From contig CBDDLD010000004.1 in assembly GCA_965230605.1 (NCBI GenBank), forward strand, positions 1,302,001 to 1,366,000: a stretch of DNA of 64,000 nucleotides, written 5' to 3'. A program made the position numbers and the translations under genes. Below, one piece after another: positions 31,912 through 42,041 of this stretch (position 1 is the stretch's first letter; the number at the start of each line of letters is the position of its first letter). Below the pieces are notes generated by a model, which did no database searches, was not told the origin of the DNA, and was given only the letters and a program-made list of their open reading frames with translations. Source of the stretch: CBDDLD01 sp965230605 (GTDB taxonomy: Bacteria > Bacteroidota > Bacteroidia > Flavobacteriales > Flavobacteriaceae).

Positions 31912-32412
31912 CTATGATAAAGCCTCTAATGCAGCTTTATAATTTGGTTCATCTGCAATTTCAGAGACTTGTTCCGTGTGAACGACATCGCCTTGCTCAT
32001 TGACCACAATAATGCATCTCGATAGTAATGTATCAAAAGCACCATCTACAAAGTTAAGACCATAAGTTTTGCCAAAACTACCATCTTTATAATCTGAAAG
32101 TGTCACCACATTATCGATGCCTTCCGCTCCACAAAAACGTGCTTGTGCAAAAGGAAGATCTTTAGAAATACATAATACCTTTGTATTATCTAAAGCACTA
32201 GCTTCTTTATTAAACTGGCGTATAGATTGTGCACATGTTCCAGTGTCTACACTTGGAAATACATTTAATATTAATCGAGATCCCTGATAATCATTTGATG
32301 ATACACTAGATAGATCATTAGCTGTTAATGTAAAACCCGGTGCTTTTGATCCTATTTTTGGTAATTCTCCTGAAGTATTTACGGGTGTACCTCCTAAAGT
32401 AACTGCTGCCAT
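31912..32412 (-). CDS. tpx: Thiol peroxidase
   Basis: A 166-aa atypical two-Cys peroxiredoxin. The peroxidatic Cys60 lies in SVDTGTCAQSIRQFN and the resolving Cys94 in ARFCGAEG, both in the standard spacing. VTLGGTPVNTSGELPKIG is the classic N-terminus. It reduces hydroperoxides with thioredoxin. It is probably the promoter-proximal gene of a tpx-dgkA transcript. Confidence 0.95.
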   Translation of the reverse strand: MAAVTLGGTPVNTSGELPKIGSKAPGFTLTANDLSSVSSNDYQGSRLILNVFPSVDTGTCAQSIRQFNKEASALDNTKVLCISKDLPFAQARFCGAEGIDNVVTLSDYKDGSFGKTYGLNFVDGAFDTLLSRCIIVVNEQGDVVHTEQVSEIADEPNYKAALEALS

Positions 32413-32434
32413 ATTATATTATAATTTATAGTAT

Positions 32435-32442
32435 CAAAAATA
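32435..32442 (-). promoter_or_regulatory. Bacteroidota-type -7 promoter box for tpx
   Basis: Read on the minus strand, TATTTTTG matches TAnnTTTG. It lies about 22 bases before the tpx ATG. No convincing -33 element is seen. Confidence 0.42.
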
Positions 32443-32505
32443 AGCATATTTGTAATTTTAGATATTAAATAAAGTCTAAAGTTTACCTTTATAAAAAATC
32501 AATTC

Positions 32506-33009
32506 ATGAGTTCAATAGAAGATATCATAAAAGCTTTGAAATTACTACCACATCCGGAAGGCGGTTATTACCGAGAAACCTATCGGAGTGAAGGAGTTAT
32601 AGGAGATGAAAGTTTAGGAAAAGCTTTTGAAGGTGCTCGTAATTACAGCACATGCATCTATTTTCTATTGACCTCGGAAAGTTTTTCAGCCTTTCATAAA
32701 ATCAATCAGGATGAAGGCTGGCACTTCTACAAAGGAAGTCCAATCGATTTACATATCATTACGAATGAGGGGGAACATAAACACATCTCTATTGGGAACG
32801 CTATTGAAAATGGGCAAGTGCCTCAGTATATTGTTAAAGCTGGCGATTATTTTGCAGCTCAAGTATCTGAACCCGACAGCTATGCTTTGGTAGGCTGTAC
32901 AGTTGCTCCCGGATTTGATTTCAGAGATTTTAAAATGCCACCAGCGGAGCAGCTCATCGATCTGTTTCCGACACATGCATCATTAATTCAAAAATTTTCA
33001 AGACATTAA
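32506..33009 (+). CDS. DUF985 cupin_5 family protein
   Basis: A 167-aa protein of the cupin DUF985 family. LKLLPHPEGGYYRETYRS at 11-28, SAFHKINQDEGWHFYKGSPIDLHII at about 64-88, VKAGDYFAAQV and CTVAPGFDFRDFKM follow the family order. The conserved His and Glu residues in HKINQDEGWHF are likely metal or ligand contacts. Small cytoplasmic beta-barrel; no biochemical role can be assigned from the sequence. It is divergent from tpx. Confidence 0.88.
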   Translation: MSSIEDIIKALKLLPHPEGGYYRETYRSEGVIGDESLGKAFEGARNYSTCIYFLLTSESFSAFHKINQDEGWHFYKGSPIDLHIITNEGEHKHISIGNAIENGQVPQYIVKAGDYFAAQVSEPDSYALVGCTVAPGFDFRDFKMPPAEQLIDLFPTHASLIQKFSRH

Positions 33010-33127
33010 ATGACCTATTCTTAACATTTAGATCACATTCGACTAACATTACATCGAATATACCTGCTTTTAAAAGTTGTTTTTTACACAAATGCCCTTA
33101 AATCGTGTAATTTAACTCTTCGGAGTT

Positions 33128-33898
33128 ATGAACTTTAAAATCAACCCTAAGCGTGTTTTATTGTGTCTATTTGTAGCAATTGGTTTGCTATTTATAGCTC
33201 AAATAGGTGTAATTTATTTAGAACTAAGTCAGGCTGAGGGCATATACCGTAAAATCATCAAGCTATTTGATCTGAGTGCTGAAAGAAACATTCCAACCTT
33301 CTTTTCTGTGCTGCTATTGTTTACATCGGGCGTATTGTTGATCTGCATAGCTTTATATAGAAAGCACAAAAAAATGAGTTATTTATATTGGTTGTGCTTG
33401 GCTTCTATTTTCTTCTTCCTCTCTACTGATGAGATGATTTCTATACATGAACAGTTACGTGATCCTATACATGAAACATTCAACACAACCGGACTTTTAT
33501 ATTATGCTTGGTTTATTCCTTATGCCATTATAGCTGGGCTGGTTGGTATTTTGTATATCAGATTTTTACAACGATTGCCTAAACACATTACGAGCCGAAT
33601 CATTTTAGCAGCTTTAGTTTATGGAATTGGTGCTATCGGATTAGAAGCTATGGGCGGTTGGTATCATGAACTTGTAGGCAATAATGAGAATCTTACTTAC
33701 TATATGATTTCTACCGCAGAAGAAATTATGGAAATGATAGGAGCTGCATTATTTGTATATGCATTTTTACGTTATATAGAGCATCAATACCGCGGTGTAC
33801 ATGTATCTCTCGAAACGGAAGATCGTTATTATGATTTTCGAATTGGAGAACTCGTTGAAGACCCTAATAAGGCTTCACAACAAACCGTTTCCAGCTAG
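33128..33898 (+). CDS. Hypothetical six-helix membrane protein
   Basis: A 256-aa protein with about six membrane segments between residues 9 and 222 and a polar C-terminal tail. Acidic and His residues fall near membrane edges (STDEMISIHEQLRDPIHE, GGWYHELVGN, TAEEIMEMIGA), suggesting a buried metal or proton site. I recognise no named family. It converges with pheT, with a one-base gap. Confidence 0.65.
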   Translation: MNFKINPKRVLLCLFVAIGLLFIAQIGVIYLELSQAEGIYRKIIKLFDLSAERNIPTFFSVLLLFTSGVLLICIALYRKHKKMSYLYWLCLASIFFFLSTDEMISIHEQLRDPIHETFNTTGLLYYAWFIPYAIIAGLVGILYIRFLQRLPKHITSRIILAALVYGIGAIGLEAMGGWYHELVGNNENLTYYMISTAEEIMEMIGAALFVYAFLRYIEHQYRGVHVSLETEDRYYDFRIGELVEDPNKASQQTVSS

Positions 33899-33899
33899 A

Positions 33900-36326
33900 T
33901 TATCTTAATTCAGCACCTAGTTGTTTTTCGAAATTGGCCTGTAGCTTATTCATAATCTTATCAATCTGCTTGTCCGTTAACGTTTTGTTCTCGTCCTGAA
34001 GCGTAAAACTCACGGCATAACTTTTCTTACCCTTAGGAAGATTTTTACCTTGATAGACATCAAACAAGCTCACATTTTTGAGCAATTGTTTTTCAGTCTG
34101 CTTAGCAATCGCATGTATTTCAGCAAAAGAAATACTGTTATCTAAAAGCAAAGCAAAATCGCGGCGTACTTCAGGGTACTTAGGAATACCTTTGAACTTA
34201 ATGGTATTGTGCTTGGCCATATCGAGCACATTATTCCAGTTAAAATCTGCAAATAAGACTTGTTGTGTAATTCCGAAGTGCTTTAAGACCGATTTCTTCA
34301 CTAGACCAAAATCGACCAGTTTTGTTTTACCTAAGGATAAACTTACACCTTCACTAAGCACATCTGTTTTTACAGGTGCACTTTTTAAACGATTTAAGCC
34401 AAGACGCTGTAGTACAGTTTCTACCACACCTTTGAGGTAGAAGAAGTCACTAGGTGTTATTGCAGCATTCCAGCGTTCTTCGGTCTTGTTACCCGTAACA
34501 AAAAGCGATAAGCGTTTAGATTCTTCTCTAGAATCGCTATAGCTATGATAGGTCTTTCCGAACTCAAATAATTTAAGGTCTAATCGCTTTCTGTTAATAT
34601 TATGAGCAACAGCTTCTAGACCGGAGAATAATAACGATTGACGCATTACCGAAAGATCATTGCTTAAAGGGTTAAGCATCTCTACATTATGATCTTCTTT
34701 GATCTGATCACTTAAAGATGTATAGTTTGGTGTCGTCAGTGAATTAGATAGGATCTCATAAAACCCTTGAGCCGCCAATTGATTTCCAATAGTATTTCTC
34801 AGCTTATAATCTTCAAACTTTGAAGTATTAGAAATAGAGGCATTTAACTTTTCGGTAGTGCCAATATTGTTATAACCATAAACTCTTAAAATCTCTTCAA
34901 TAATATCAGCTTCGCGTTGTACATCATTTCTATATGCAGGGACAGTCAGTCCTAACCCCGTTTCTGTAACATTATTCACCTTGATCTCAAGAGAGGTTAA
35001 AATACTCTTTATGGTTTCTCTTGGAATTTCTTCTCCGATAAGCTTCTTGGCATTTTCAAAACTCAAACGCACTTGGTGATCTTCAATTTTATTCGGATAA
35101 GCATCAATAACATCACTAGAGATCTCACCGCCTGCAATTTCAGTAATTAAAAGCGCTGCACGTTTTAGAGCATACTCGGTAATATTGGGATCTATACCAC
35201 GCTCAAATCGGAAAGAAGCATCTGTATTTAAACCATGACGCTTCGCTGTTTTACGCACACTCACCGGATTAAAATACGCACTTTCCAAGAAGATACTTGT
35301 TGTCCCTTCTGTAACTCCAGAGTGTATACCTCCAAAAACACCGGCAATACACATCGGTTTTTCGGCATCACAAATCATAAGGTCATCTTCATGAAGCTCA
35401 CGCTCTACTTCATCTAGGGTGGTAAACTTTGTGCCCGCCTTTACCGTTTTAACTTCTATCTTTTGTCCTGTAATTTTATTAGCGTCAAAGGCATGTAGAG
35501 GTTGCCCTAATTCATGTAAAACATAATTAGTAATGTCTACAATATTGTTAATTGGAGAGAGCCCAATAGCTTTTAGACGATGTTGTAACCAAGCCGGAGA
35601 ATCTTCAACTTTAATCCCAGAAATAGTGACACCGCAATACCGTGGTGCTTTCTCTTTATCTAACACATCAACATCGATTTTGAGTGTTCTGCTATCCACA
35701 TGATAAGCACTTACTGAAGGTGTAATAAGCTCAAGGGCAACTTCTTTTTGTAAAAGTCCTGCTTTTAGATCTCTCGCCACACCGTAGTGACTCATAGCAT
35801 CAGCTCGGTTAGGTGTTAAACCAATTTCAAAAACAGAGTCATTTTCTATATTAAACACCTCTGAAGCCGGGACACCTATTTTCAGTTTATCATCCAACAC
35901 CATGATACCGTCATGAGATTTTCCTAATCCTAATTCATCTTCAGCACAGATCATACCGTGACTTTCCTCGCCACGAATTTTTCCTTTTTTGATCTTCCAG
36001 GCTTCACCTTCTGGCGTGTAAAGGGTAGTTCCAATAGTAGCAACAGGGACTTTTTGACCGGCAGCAACATTAGGAGCGCCACATACAATTTGTACAGGAG
36101 CTTCACCACCTATATCTACTGTAGTCACTTTGAGGCGGTCGGCATTCGGGTGTTGTTCGCATGTTAATACTTTGCCTATCACAACACCTTCAAGACCTCC
36201 CTTAATAGATTCATAGGTGTCTATACCTTCAATCTCCAGTCCTAGGTCAGTTAATAATTCGCCAGTTTTTTCAGCGTCCCAATCAATATTAATAAACTGT
36301 TTAAGCCAGTTATATGAAATCTTCAT
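33900..36326 (-). CDS. pheT: Phenylalanine-tRNA ligase beta subunit
   Basis: An 808-aa protein of full length. N-terminal MKISYNWLKQFI, a tRNA-binding (EMAP-like) domain at about 40-150, the B3/B4 editing domain with NRADAMSHYGVARDL, the B5 domain at about 410-480, the class II-like core and the C-terminal anticodon-binding FDX-ACB domain (GIPKYPEVRRDFALLLD to the end). It pairs with PheS, which is encoded elsewhere, to charge tRNA-Phe. Confidence 0.96.
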   Translation of the reverse strand: MKISYNWLKQFINIDWDAEKTGELLTDLGLEIEGIDTYESIKGGLEGVVIGKVLTCEQHPNADRLKVTTVDIGGEAPVQIVCGAPNVAAGQKVPVATIGTTLYTPEGEAWKIKKGKIRGEESHGMICAEDELGLGKSHDGIMVLDDKLKIGVPASEVFNIENDSVFEIGLTPNRADAMSHYGVARDLKAGLLQKEVALELITPSVSAYHVDSRTLKIDVDVLDKEKAPRYCGVTISGIKVEDSPAWLQHRLKAIGLSPINNIVDITNYVLHELGQPLHAFDANKITGQKIEVKTVKAGTKFTTLDEVERELHEDDLMICDAEKPMCIAGVFGGIHSGVTEGTTSIFLESAYFNPVSVRKTAKRHGLNTDASFRFERGIDPNITEYALKRAALLITEIAGGEISSDVIDAYPNKIEDHQVRLSFENAKKLIGEEIPRETIKSILTSLEIKVNNVTETGLGLTVPAYRNDVQREADIIEEILRVYGYNNIGTTEKLNASISNTSKFEDYKLRNTIGNQLAAQGFYEILSNSLTTPNYTSLSDQIKEDHNVEMLNPLSNDLSVMRQSLLFSGLEAVAHNINRKRLDLKLFEFGKTYHSYSDSREESKRLSLFVTGNKTEERWNAAITPSDFFYLKGVVETVLQRLGLNRLKSAPVKTDVLSEGVSLSLGKTKLVDFGLVKKSVLKHFGITQQVLFADFNWNNVLDMAKHNTIKFKGIPKYPEVRRDFALLLDNSISFAEIHAIAKQTEKQLLKNVSLFDVYQGKNLPKGKKSYAVSFTLQDENKTLTDKQIDKIMNKLQANFEKQLGAELR

Positions 36327-36476
36327 GCGGTTAAATTAATAGCTGACAAAGATAGTAAATCCCTAAAAGCGACGAAATGTGCACGAATAAATTTTAATAT
36401 GTTTCAAATTTGTTAATTGCTTTTTTATGTAAGGTTTTTGTTGTTATTTCGAATCTTATACAAATATGATTTTAGA

Positions 36477-37694
36477 ATGAAAAGATTCCTATACATCACC
36501 CTTGCTTTATTGATGATCAACTGTAATGATCAACCGGAAGAATTACAGCTAAAAAATGGAACCTACAGAGCAGTCCTTGCAGTTCAGGATGGTGAAGAGC
36601 TTCCATTTACGTTTGAAGTAGAATCGCCTACATCACTTAAAGTATTTAATGCTGAAGAAGTTATCGAAGTGGATGAAATACGTTATGAGAACGATTCTGT
36701 AATTATAAAAACACCAGTCTTTGAGGGCTATATCAAAGCAGGGTTTGAAGGTGATCATCTGAAAGGAAGTTTCATTAAAGAGAGTCTGAATCGTGTGGTG
36801 CCTTTTGAAGCTACCTATAACAATAGTAACCGTTTCAATCTAAGTGCTGAAAATGCAAAGGCAGAAGCTACCGGAGTATGGGAAACATTATTTAGTCCCG
36901 GGGTTGAAGGTGATGAGTATATCGCAAAAGGTATATTTGAGCAAGAAGGGAATAAGGTCACGGGAACGTTCAGAACGACCACAGGTGACTACAGATATTT
37001 AGAAGGTGTTATGGATGGTGATGAAATGAAGCTGTCTACTTTTGATGGTGCGCATGCTTTTTTATTCACTGCTAAAGTGAGTGACTCTACCATGGAAGGT
37101 GTATTTTACTCAGGGAATCACTGGAAAGAACCATTTATTGCAAAGCGCAACGGAGCCTATGAATTGCCAAGTGCTAATGAACTTACATACCTTAATGAAG
37201 GGTATGATAAACTAGCATTTTCATTTCCAAATGAAAAAGGAGAGCTGGTCTCATTAGAAGATGAGCAGTTTAAGAATAAAGTGGTCTTAGTACAGATCAT
37301 GGGAACTTGGTGCCCAAACTGTTTGGATGAAAGTAAATACTATACGCAGTTCTATAAGGCTAACAAGGATAAGGATATAGAAATTGTAGCTTTAGCATTT
37401 GAGTATGCTAAAACACCTGAAAAAGCTAATGCAAGTATAGCACGACTTCGCGAGAAGCTTAATATTGAATATCCTATACTTTTAGCACAATACGGAACGT
37501 CTAGTAAGCGCAAGGCACAGGAGAAATTACCAATGCTCAACCATGTATTATCGTATCCTACGACGATATTTATAGACAAAACGGGTAAAGTTCGAAAAAT
37601 ACATACAGGGTTTAACGGGCCTGCAACAGGTGAAAAATATACCGAGTTTAAAGCGGAGTTTGAAGGCTTTGTTGCTGAATTGCTTGCTGAATAA
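36477..37694 (+). CDS. TlpA-family thioredoxin-like lipoprotein
   Basis: A 405-aa protein from ATG 36477. The frame runs 20 codons further back, but this ATG opens directly into the signal KRFLYITLALLMINC (lipobox Cys about 16). Residues about 20-240 form a beta-rich domain of the DUF4369-like type found before TlpA domains. The C-terminal thioredoxin domain has GTWCPNCLDES (redox CxxC), and SYPTTIFIDKTGK with the cis-Pro. It likely acts in periplasmic thiol reduction. Confidence 0.85.
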   Translation: MKRFLYITLALLMINCNDQPEELQLKNGTYRAVLAVQDGEELPFTFEVESPTSLKVFNAEEVIEVDEIRYENDSVIIKTPVFEGYIKAGFEGDHLKGSFIKESLNRVVPFEATYNNSNRFNLSAENAKAEATGVWETLFSPGVEGDEYIAKGIFEQEGNKVTGTFRTTTGDYRYLEGVMDGDEMKLSTFDGAHAFLFTAKVSDSTMEGVFYSGNHWKEPFIAKRNGAYELPSANELTYLNEGYDKLAFSFPNEKGELVSLEDEQFKNKVVLVQIMGTWCPNCLDESKYYTQFYKANKDKDIEIVALAFEYAKTPEKANASIARLREKLNIEYPILLAQYGTSSKRKAQEKLPMLNHVLSYPTTIFIDKTGKVRKIHTGFNGPATGEKYTEFKAEFEGFVAELLAE

Positions 37695-39089
37695 CTACAG
37701 CGGTATATACGTTACCATTAGTGCCTGAATGATAAAAAGGACAATAAAAGGAATCATTAGATATCCGACGACATCTCTTGCTTGAATCTTAATCCCGGCA
37801 CCCATTACAGGAAACACAATAAGCAAAAAGAACGGTTGAAGTAAATTACTTAAACTTTCGCCGTAAGCCACCGACATTGCAGCTCTTGCAGTCATGGCAT
37901 TAACTTCTGTTGGACTTAAGCCTGCACCTAGCTCATGAACGACATTTATAATACTTGGACCAATTACCGCAAACTCACCACCTGCAGATGGAATGGCAAA
38001 ATTAACAGCACCTCCCGTCAGGTATGAGATAAATGCATAGGAATCTACAGTAGCAACAGAGGCTAAAAAACCACTTATGACGATGCCTAAACCTGTGGCT
38101 TTCATAATTCCCATTATACCTGCATAAAACGGATATTGAAATAAAACGCCTGAGATATTACTACTGGCACGCTTCATAGCAATACTATAACGTAGAGGTG
38201 TAATGTGTAAAAACATGCCAACCACAAGAAAGATGAAGATCATAATATTGAAATTCAGATCAAAACCGTTGGAATAAAAATGATGGGCTATATAAACCAG
38301 TCCTAAAAATGCTACTGTAATTTGTAACCATCCGGCATTATTTAGAGCATCAGAAACCGCTTTGAAAGGAAGCTTGTACGTTTTGGCTTCATCTTTTACA
38401 GTTTCTTCATTGTCTGTGTTTTTTGATAAAAGATCATTTAATTCTTTGCCCTTGGTGTTTTTAGGAATTAAAGCCAGAAATAGTAGTGGAGCAACAAGAA
38501 CAAAAAGCCCTATCATAGCTATGTTTAAAGGAGATCCTAAGGTGTATGATGTAGAAATGGTTCCGTCTAGTATACCAGCTTCAATTAAAAAGTTGTTATC
38601 TGTGTTCAGTAATAATGCAATAGAACTTGATAATCCTGATACCCATCCATTAAACGAAAAATAGACACAAGCTACTAAAAAAGGATAGTGTATGCCTTTG
38701 ATTCGCAATGCTAACTCTCTACCTAGAATTGCAGTGATGACTACCATTCCAAAACTGATCAACGACAGCAGCGCACCAACAATGATCACACTAATATACA
38801 CTTGAGTTGGTGTTTTGATGTAGCGCGTTAAGACATCGATTCCTTTCTTAACAGGAGGAGACTGAGCAATACAGTAGGCTGTAATGATTATGAGTACAAT
38901 TTGCATCCCAAAAGCCAGCAAAGACCAAAACTCATTGTACCAACCGCCGAGAATATCCATAGGATGACTATCGGTCAATCCATAAGCTAAGCCCATAGAT
39001 AACAGCGTTAAGAGTAGAGCAAATACATAAGCACTTGGCATGTACTTAATAAAAAGATCCGTAAATTTTTGGCCGATTTTGGTGATCAT
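37695..39089 (-). CDS. Short-chain fatty acid transporter, AtoE family
   Basis: A 464-aa membrane protein with about 11-12 segments. IGQKFTDLFIKYMPSAYVFALLLT at the start, NGWVSGLSSSIALLLNT in the middle, and FAIPSAGGEFAVIGPSI and AMSVAYGESLSNLLQPFFLL near the end are AtoE/TIGR00366 signatures. It should import short-chain fatty acids such as butyrate or acetoacetate. It converges with the TlpA-like gene, with no gap. Confidence 0.9.
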   Translation of the reverse strand: MITKIGQKFTDLFIKYMPSAYVFALLLTLLSMGLAYGLTDSHPMDILGGWYNEFWSLLAFGMQIVLIIITAYCIAQSPPVKKGIDVLTRYIKTPTQVYISVIIVGALLSLISFGMVVITAILGRELALRIKGIHYPFLVACVYFSFNGWVSGLSSSIALLLNTDNNFLIEAGILDGTISTSYTLGSPLNIAMIGLFVLVAPLLFLALIPKNTKGKELNDLLSKNTDNEETVKDEAKTYKLPFKAVSDALNNAGWLQITVAFLGLVYIAHHFYSNGFDLNFNIMIFIFLVVGMFLHITPLRYSIAMKRASSNISGVLFQYPFYAGIMGIMKATGLGIVISGFLASVATVDSYAFISYLTGGAVNFAIPSAGGEFAVIGPSIINVVHELGAGLSPTEVNAMTARAAMSVAYGESLSNLLQPFFLLIVFPVMGAGIKIQARDVVGYLMIPFIVLFIIQALMVTYIPL

Positions 39090-39371
39090 AGCTAATAAAT
39101 TTGTTGCGCCAAGGTAATTCTTTTAAATTACATGCTATTATTATAATTTTTAATAGATATATTCAATTTTAATCCTTCTATCGACAAGAATAAGAGTACT
39201 CATAGAATTGAGCAGTATTTGTTTTGTGGGAATTTTTCTCTATATTGCATTAATTCCCTTTTATTTCTAGCACATTTTTTATTTGTTGGTGTTAAGAACT
39301 AATTATTAATTATTTATGACATTACTGACCAATTGAAAAGTCTGTATTGTTTTATCGTAATTCGTTAATTA
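39090..39371. other. 282-bp AT-rich intergenic region before the kinase operon
   Basis: This divergent gap separates the fatty-acid transporter from the kinase operon. It is very AT-rich, with several TTTG-type boxes (for example GTATTTGTTTTG near 39212), but I see no clear paired -33/-7 promoter, no stable hairpin and no open frame worth calling. It must hold the operon's promoter. Confidence 0.4.
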
Positions 39372-40766
39372 GTGATTAGAGAAGCTTTATCCGAAGCAAT
39401 AATATATATGCAATTTCCAATTATTCTTGGATTATTGCTTATGACTTATCAAGCTTTCAAAGTCTTAAACTCTAGAGGTTATTTTTACATAACGCTCGCA
39501 TGGTTTTGTAATTTAATGTATTTAATTTCCTTCTTTATTGAGGATAATTTTAATAGTAGTTATAAAATAATACTTTTTGATAAGGAATGGTCTGTTTTGC
39601 TGTTAGTAGCGATTTTATTTGATCTGTTAGCGGCAGTTTTTTTCTTCATTGGAGGTTCTAAAGAAAAACCTTTTAAAGACATAAGAAGACATATTTTAAT
39701 ACAATCGTTCCTATTATTAGCTTTACTAGCTTTTGTTTTTACTTTATTAAAATACCACAATAATGATAGATATATATTAATAACTTTGATTGATGTTTTA
39801 GGGCTTACAGTTTTTAGTAATTATGTTTATAATACTATAAGACTTGCGCGAATAAACTTTGTACTAATCGGAGCCTTATTATACACCATTGCTCAATTTC
39901 TCTCTCTTATAAATTTTGATTATGAATATGGATTCTTATTAGGTTTTATTTCAAAATCTATAATCCTCTATGGTTTTTATAGGGTTTTTCTTCAAAAGGC
40001 CGAAGAAAAAATTAACCTAAGTCATGTTAATGTTGTCCTTAAACAATTATTAGGTACTACATTCCATGAGTTAGCAAAACCGATAAATTTAATGGAAGAA
40101 AATCTTGATGCATTAATAGAAAATGATAAAGTAGTCGTATACAATCCTAAGGCTAAAGTAAAGATTGATTCAATGAACAATGCTTTCCAAAGAATGCGTG
40201 CAATTTTTCTTGCATCACTTGATATATATGAAGAAGAAACTGAGCAAGAGTTAGACAAAAGCATATATATAAAGAAGAAATTAAGCAGTAGAGCTATTAG
40301 CTTGAATAATTTAGTTGAGCAGGGTTTTTTGAATGCTAAGGCTAACAGAACAAAGAAAATTAACTATCACAATCAGTATGCTGGTAACTCTGATATTATA
40401 TGTAATAAATATGAGGTAGTAGAAGCTATAACTAATATAATCAATAATGCTATTGAGGCTGTGGATAGTAGTGGTAATGTTTTTGTGATGACAAAAGGAG
40501 CAAACTTTCGAGGTGTAAACTATATTCAACTATCTGTCATTGATGATGGCCCAGGTATTCCTAAAGATATTCAAGACAAGGTCACAGATATTGGAGTTAC
40601 CACTAAAAAAGGAGATGGCCACGGCTTTGGATTGTTTATTGCAAATAAAATGATCAAAAAGAATGATGGATTTTTAGAAATAGAATCCCCATACATTTCT
40701 AGGATTAATAAAGATAAAAAAAGAGGAACATTAATAAGAGTAAGTTTTAGAAAATTTAGAGAATAG
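39372..40766 (+). CDS. Membrane sensor histidine kinase
   Basis: A 464-aa protein from GTG 39372; ATG 39408 is an alternative start. Residues about 15-205 contain six or seven membrane helices like a 7TM sensor module. The kinase core follows: likely phospho-acceptor His232 in TTFHELAKPIN, N box EAITNIINNAIEAV at about 351-364, G1 DDGPGIP at 391-397 and G2 GDGHGFGLFIANKM at 414-427. No HAMP or PAS domain is seen. The response regulator gene starts six bases later. Confidence 0.88.
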   Translation: MIREALSEAIIYMQFPIILGLLLMTYQAFKVLNSRGYFYITLAWFCNLMYLISFFIEDNFNSSYKIILFDKEWSVLLLVAILFDLLAAVFFFIGGSKEKPFKDIRRHILIQSFLLLALLAFVFTLLKYHNNDRYILITLIDVLGLTVFSNYVYNTIRLARINFVLIGALLYTIAQFLSLINFDYEYGFLLGFISKSIILYGFYRVFLQKAEEKINLSHVNVVLKQLLGTTFHELAKPINLMEENLDALIENDKVVVYNPKAKVKIDSMNNAFQRMRAIFLASLDIYEEETEQELDKSIYIKKKLSSRAISLNNLVEQGFLNAKANRTKKINYHNQYAGNSDIICNKYEVVEAITNIINNAIEAVDSSGNVFVMTKGANFRGVNYIQLSVIDDGPGIPKDIQDKVTDIGVTTKKGDGHGFGLFIANKMIKKNDGFLEIESPYISRINKDKKRGTLIRVSFRKFRE

Positions 40767-40772
40767 ATATAT

Positions 40773-41417
40773 ATGATGGCAACAAGTAAGATTACAAGAA
40801 CTAAAAAAATAAGAGTAGGTTTTTTAGATGAAGAAGCTATTCAAATTAATAGAATCACAAATTATTTCAGCGAGAAAGACCTCTCTTGTTTATATACGCA
40901 AGATGCTAGTGAGGCTGTTAATTGGGTGATTAATGGTAAGATCGATATTTTGGTTTCAGATTTTAATCTAGAACAGGATGATGACGGAATCACTATTCTT
41001 GAAAGTGTAAGATCCATAGATGATGAAATAAAATTAATTCTATTTTCTGGGTTTACATTTGATTCTGAAAAAAGAAGTAGGTGTAGTAAAATAAACGCAC
41101 TAACGATTCGCAAGCATGAAGGTTACACAACCCTTTATCAAAATATTATGCAATTATTTGGTAAAGGAAAAAAAGAAGAGGATTTAGGGACAAATGAAGA
41201 GAATGAGAGACTTAAAAGAATGGTATTGACATTTGCTAGTAAGTTAATAGTTGATTTAAAGAAGTTAAATAACGAATCTCCAAATTTTAAAATTCATTAT
41301 GGAGAAGATACTTTTTCACCATCTGAAATGCTAGATGAAATCAATAATCTAACAGAAATCGGGAAAAATTTTGTAGAAGATTATTTCTATGGTATTAATA
41401 TTTCTAAAGGATTGTAA
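40773..41417 (+). CDS. Response regulator, receiver domain with unrecognised C-terminal part
   Basis: A 214-aa protein. The receiver fold spans about 12-125: acidic pair in GFLDEE (19-21), phospho-acceptor Asp63 in LVSDFNL, Ser92 in LFSG and Lys114 in TIRKHEG. After a Lys/Glu linker at about 128-145 comes a helical domain of about 70 residues with no DNA-binding motif I know, so the output may be protein contact rather than transcription. It is two bases from the next gene. It should take phosphate from the kinase encoded before it. Confidence 0.85.
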   Translation: MMATSKITRTKKIRVGFLDEEAIQINRITNYFSEKDLSCLYTQDASEAVNWVINGKIDILVSDFNLEQDDDGITILESVRSIDDEIKLILFSGFTFDSEKRSRCSKINALTIRKHEGYTTLYQNIMQLFGKGKKEEDLGTNEENERLKRMVLTFASKLIVDLKKLNNESPNFKIHYGEDTFSPSEMLDEINNLTEIGKNFVEDYFYGINISKGL

Positions 41418-41419
41418 AT

Positions 41420-42037
41420 ATGCTTAATATAATCAAGCGCAAACTGTTTGTAAAAAAAGAAGGGGTTTCTTTATTGTTTATCCCGAGATCAAGATCATGT
41501 GCAGTTTCGGATATATACAAAATACTAGAAGATACATTTAATAAATATTATGATGTACACTTTTTAAAGATGCGTACTAAACATGTAGATCGATGTGTTA
41601 AGTATAATAAGTTAATTATTTTTGCACATCCGGATACTCATAGAGTAGGTTTTTTAAACTCTATAGATTCCAGGCCATTATTGCCAACAAATTTTCAATT
41701 TGAACATGATAATTTAAATGTTTTTGGTGTTATATGTTATGGGAGTTATGTCCTTAATGCCAATTACTGGAATAAGAAAACAGATAATTGGTCGTCATTT
41801 AAATCTAAAATATTTCTATGTACGGGAATATCATCTGTGGACAACTATTGGCGTGGCTTTTTCAAATCACAGATCAAAATATTTTCAACAAATTATAACG
41901 CACTAGAATTTAATACCTTATTCAAATCTAAAATTGATGCTGATATAAAGCGTTTAGAGAGAAGTAGTGATATTGGAAATCAGACTACTATGGCATGTAT
42001 ATCAGGAATGTCAAGAAGTTTAACTAAAAATCAGTAG
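41420..42037 (+). CDS. Unrecognised protein of the kinase operon, possible caspase-like His/Cys pair
   Basis: A 205-aa protein with no signal peptide or membrane segment. The order of elements is a strand (VSLLFIPRSRS), a strand ending in His70 (KLIIFAHPD), then a strand ending in Cys106 (NVFGVICYGSY), then KIFLCTGISSV. A His after one strand and a Cys after the next resembles the C14 caspase/CHAT peptidase dyad, but spacing and flanking residues are only suggestive. It lies inside a tightly packed operon with a two-component pair and a membrane protein, so a signal-controlled effector is one reading. I cannot name a family. Confidence 0.5.
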   Translation: MLNIIKRKLFVKKEGVSLLFIPRSRSCAVSDIYKILEDTFNKYYDVHFLKMRTKHVDRCVKYNKLIIFAHPDTHRVGFLNSIDSRPLLPTNFQFEHDNLNVFGVICYGSYVLNANYWNKKTDNWSSFKSKIFLCTGISSVDNYWRGFFKSQIKIFSTNYNALEFNTLFKSKIDADIKRLERSSDIGNQTTMACISGMSRSLTKNQ

Positions 42038-42041
42038 GAAT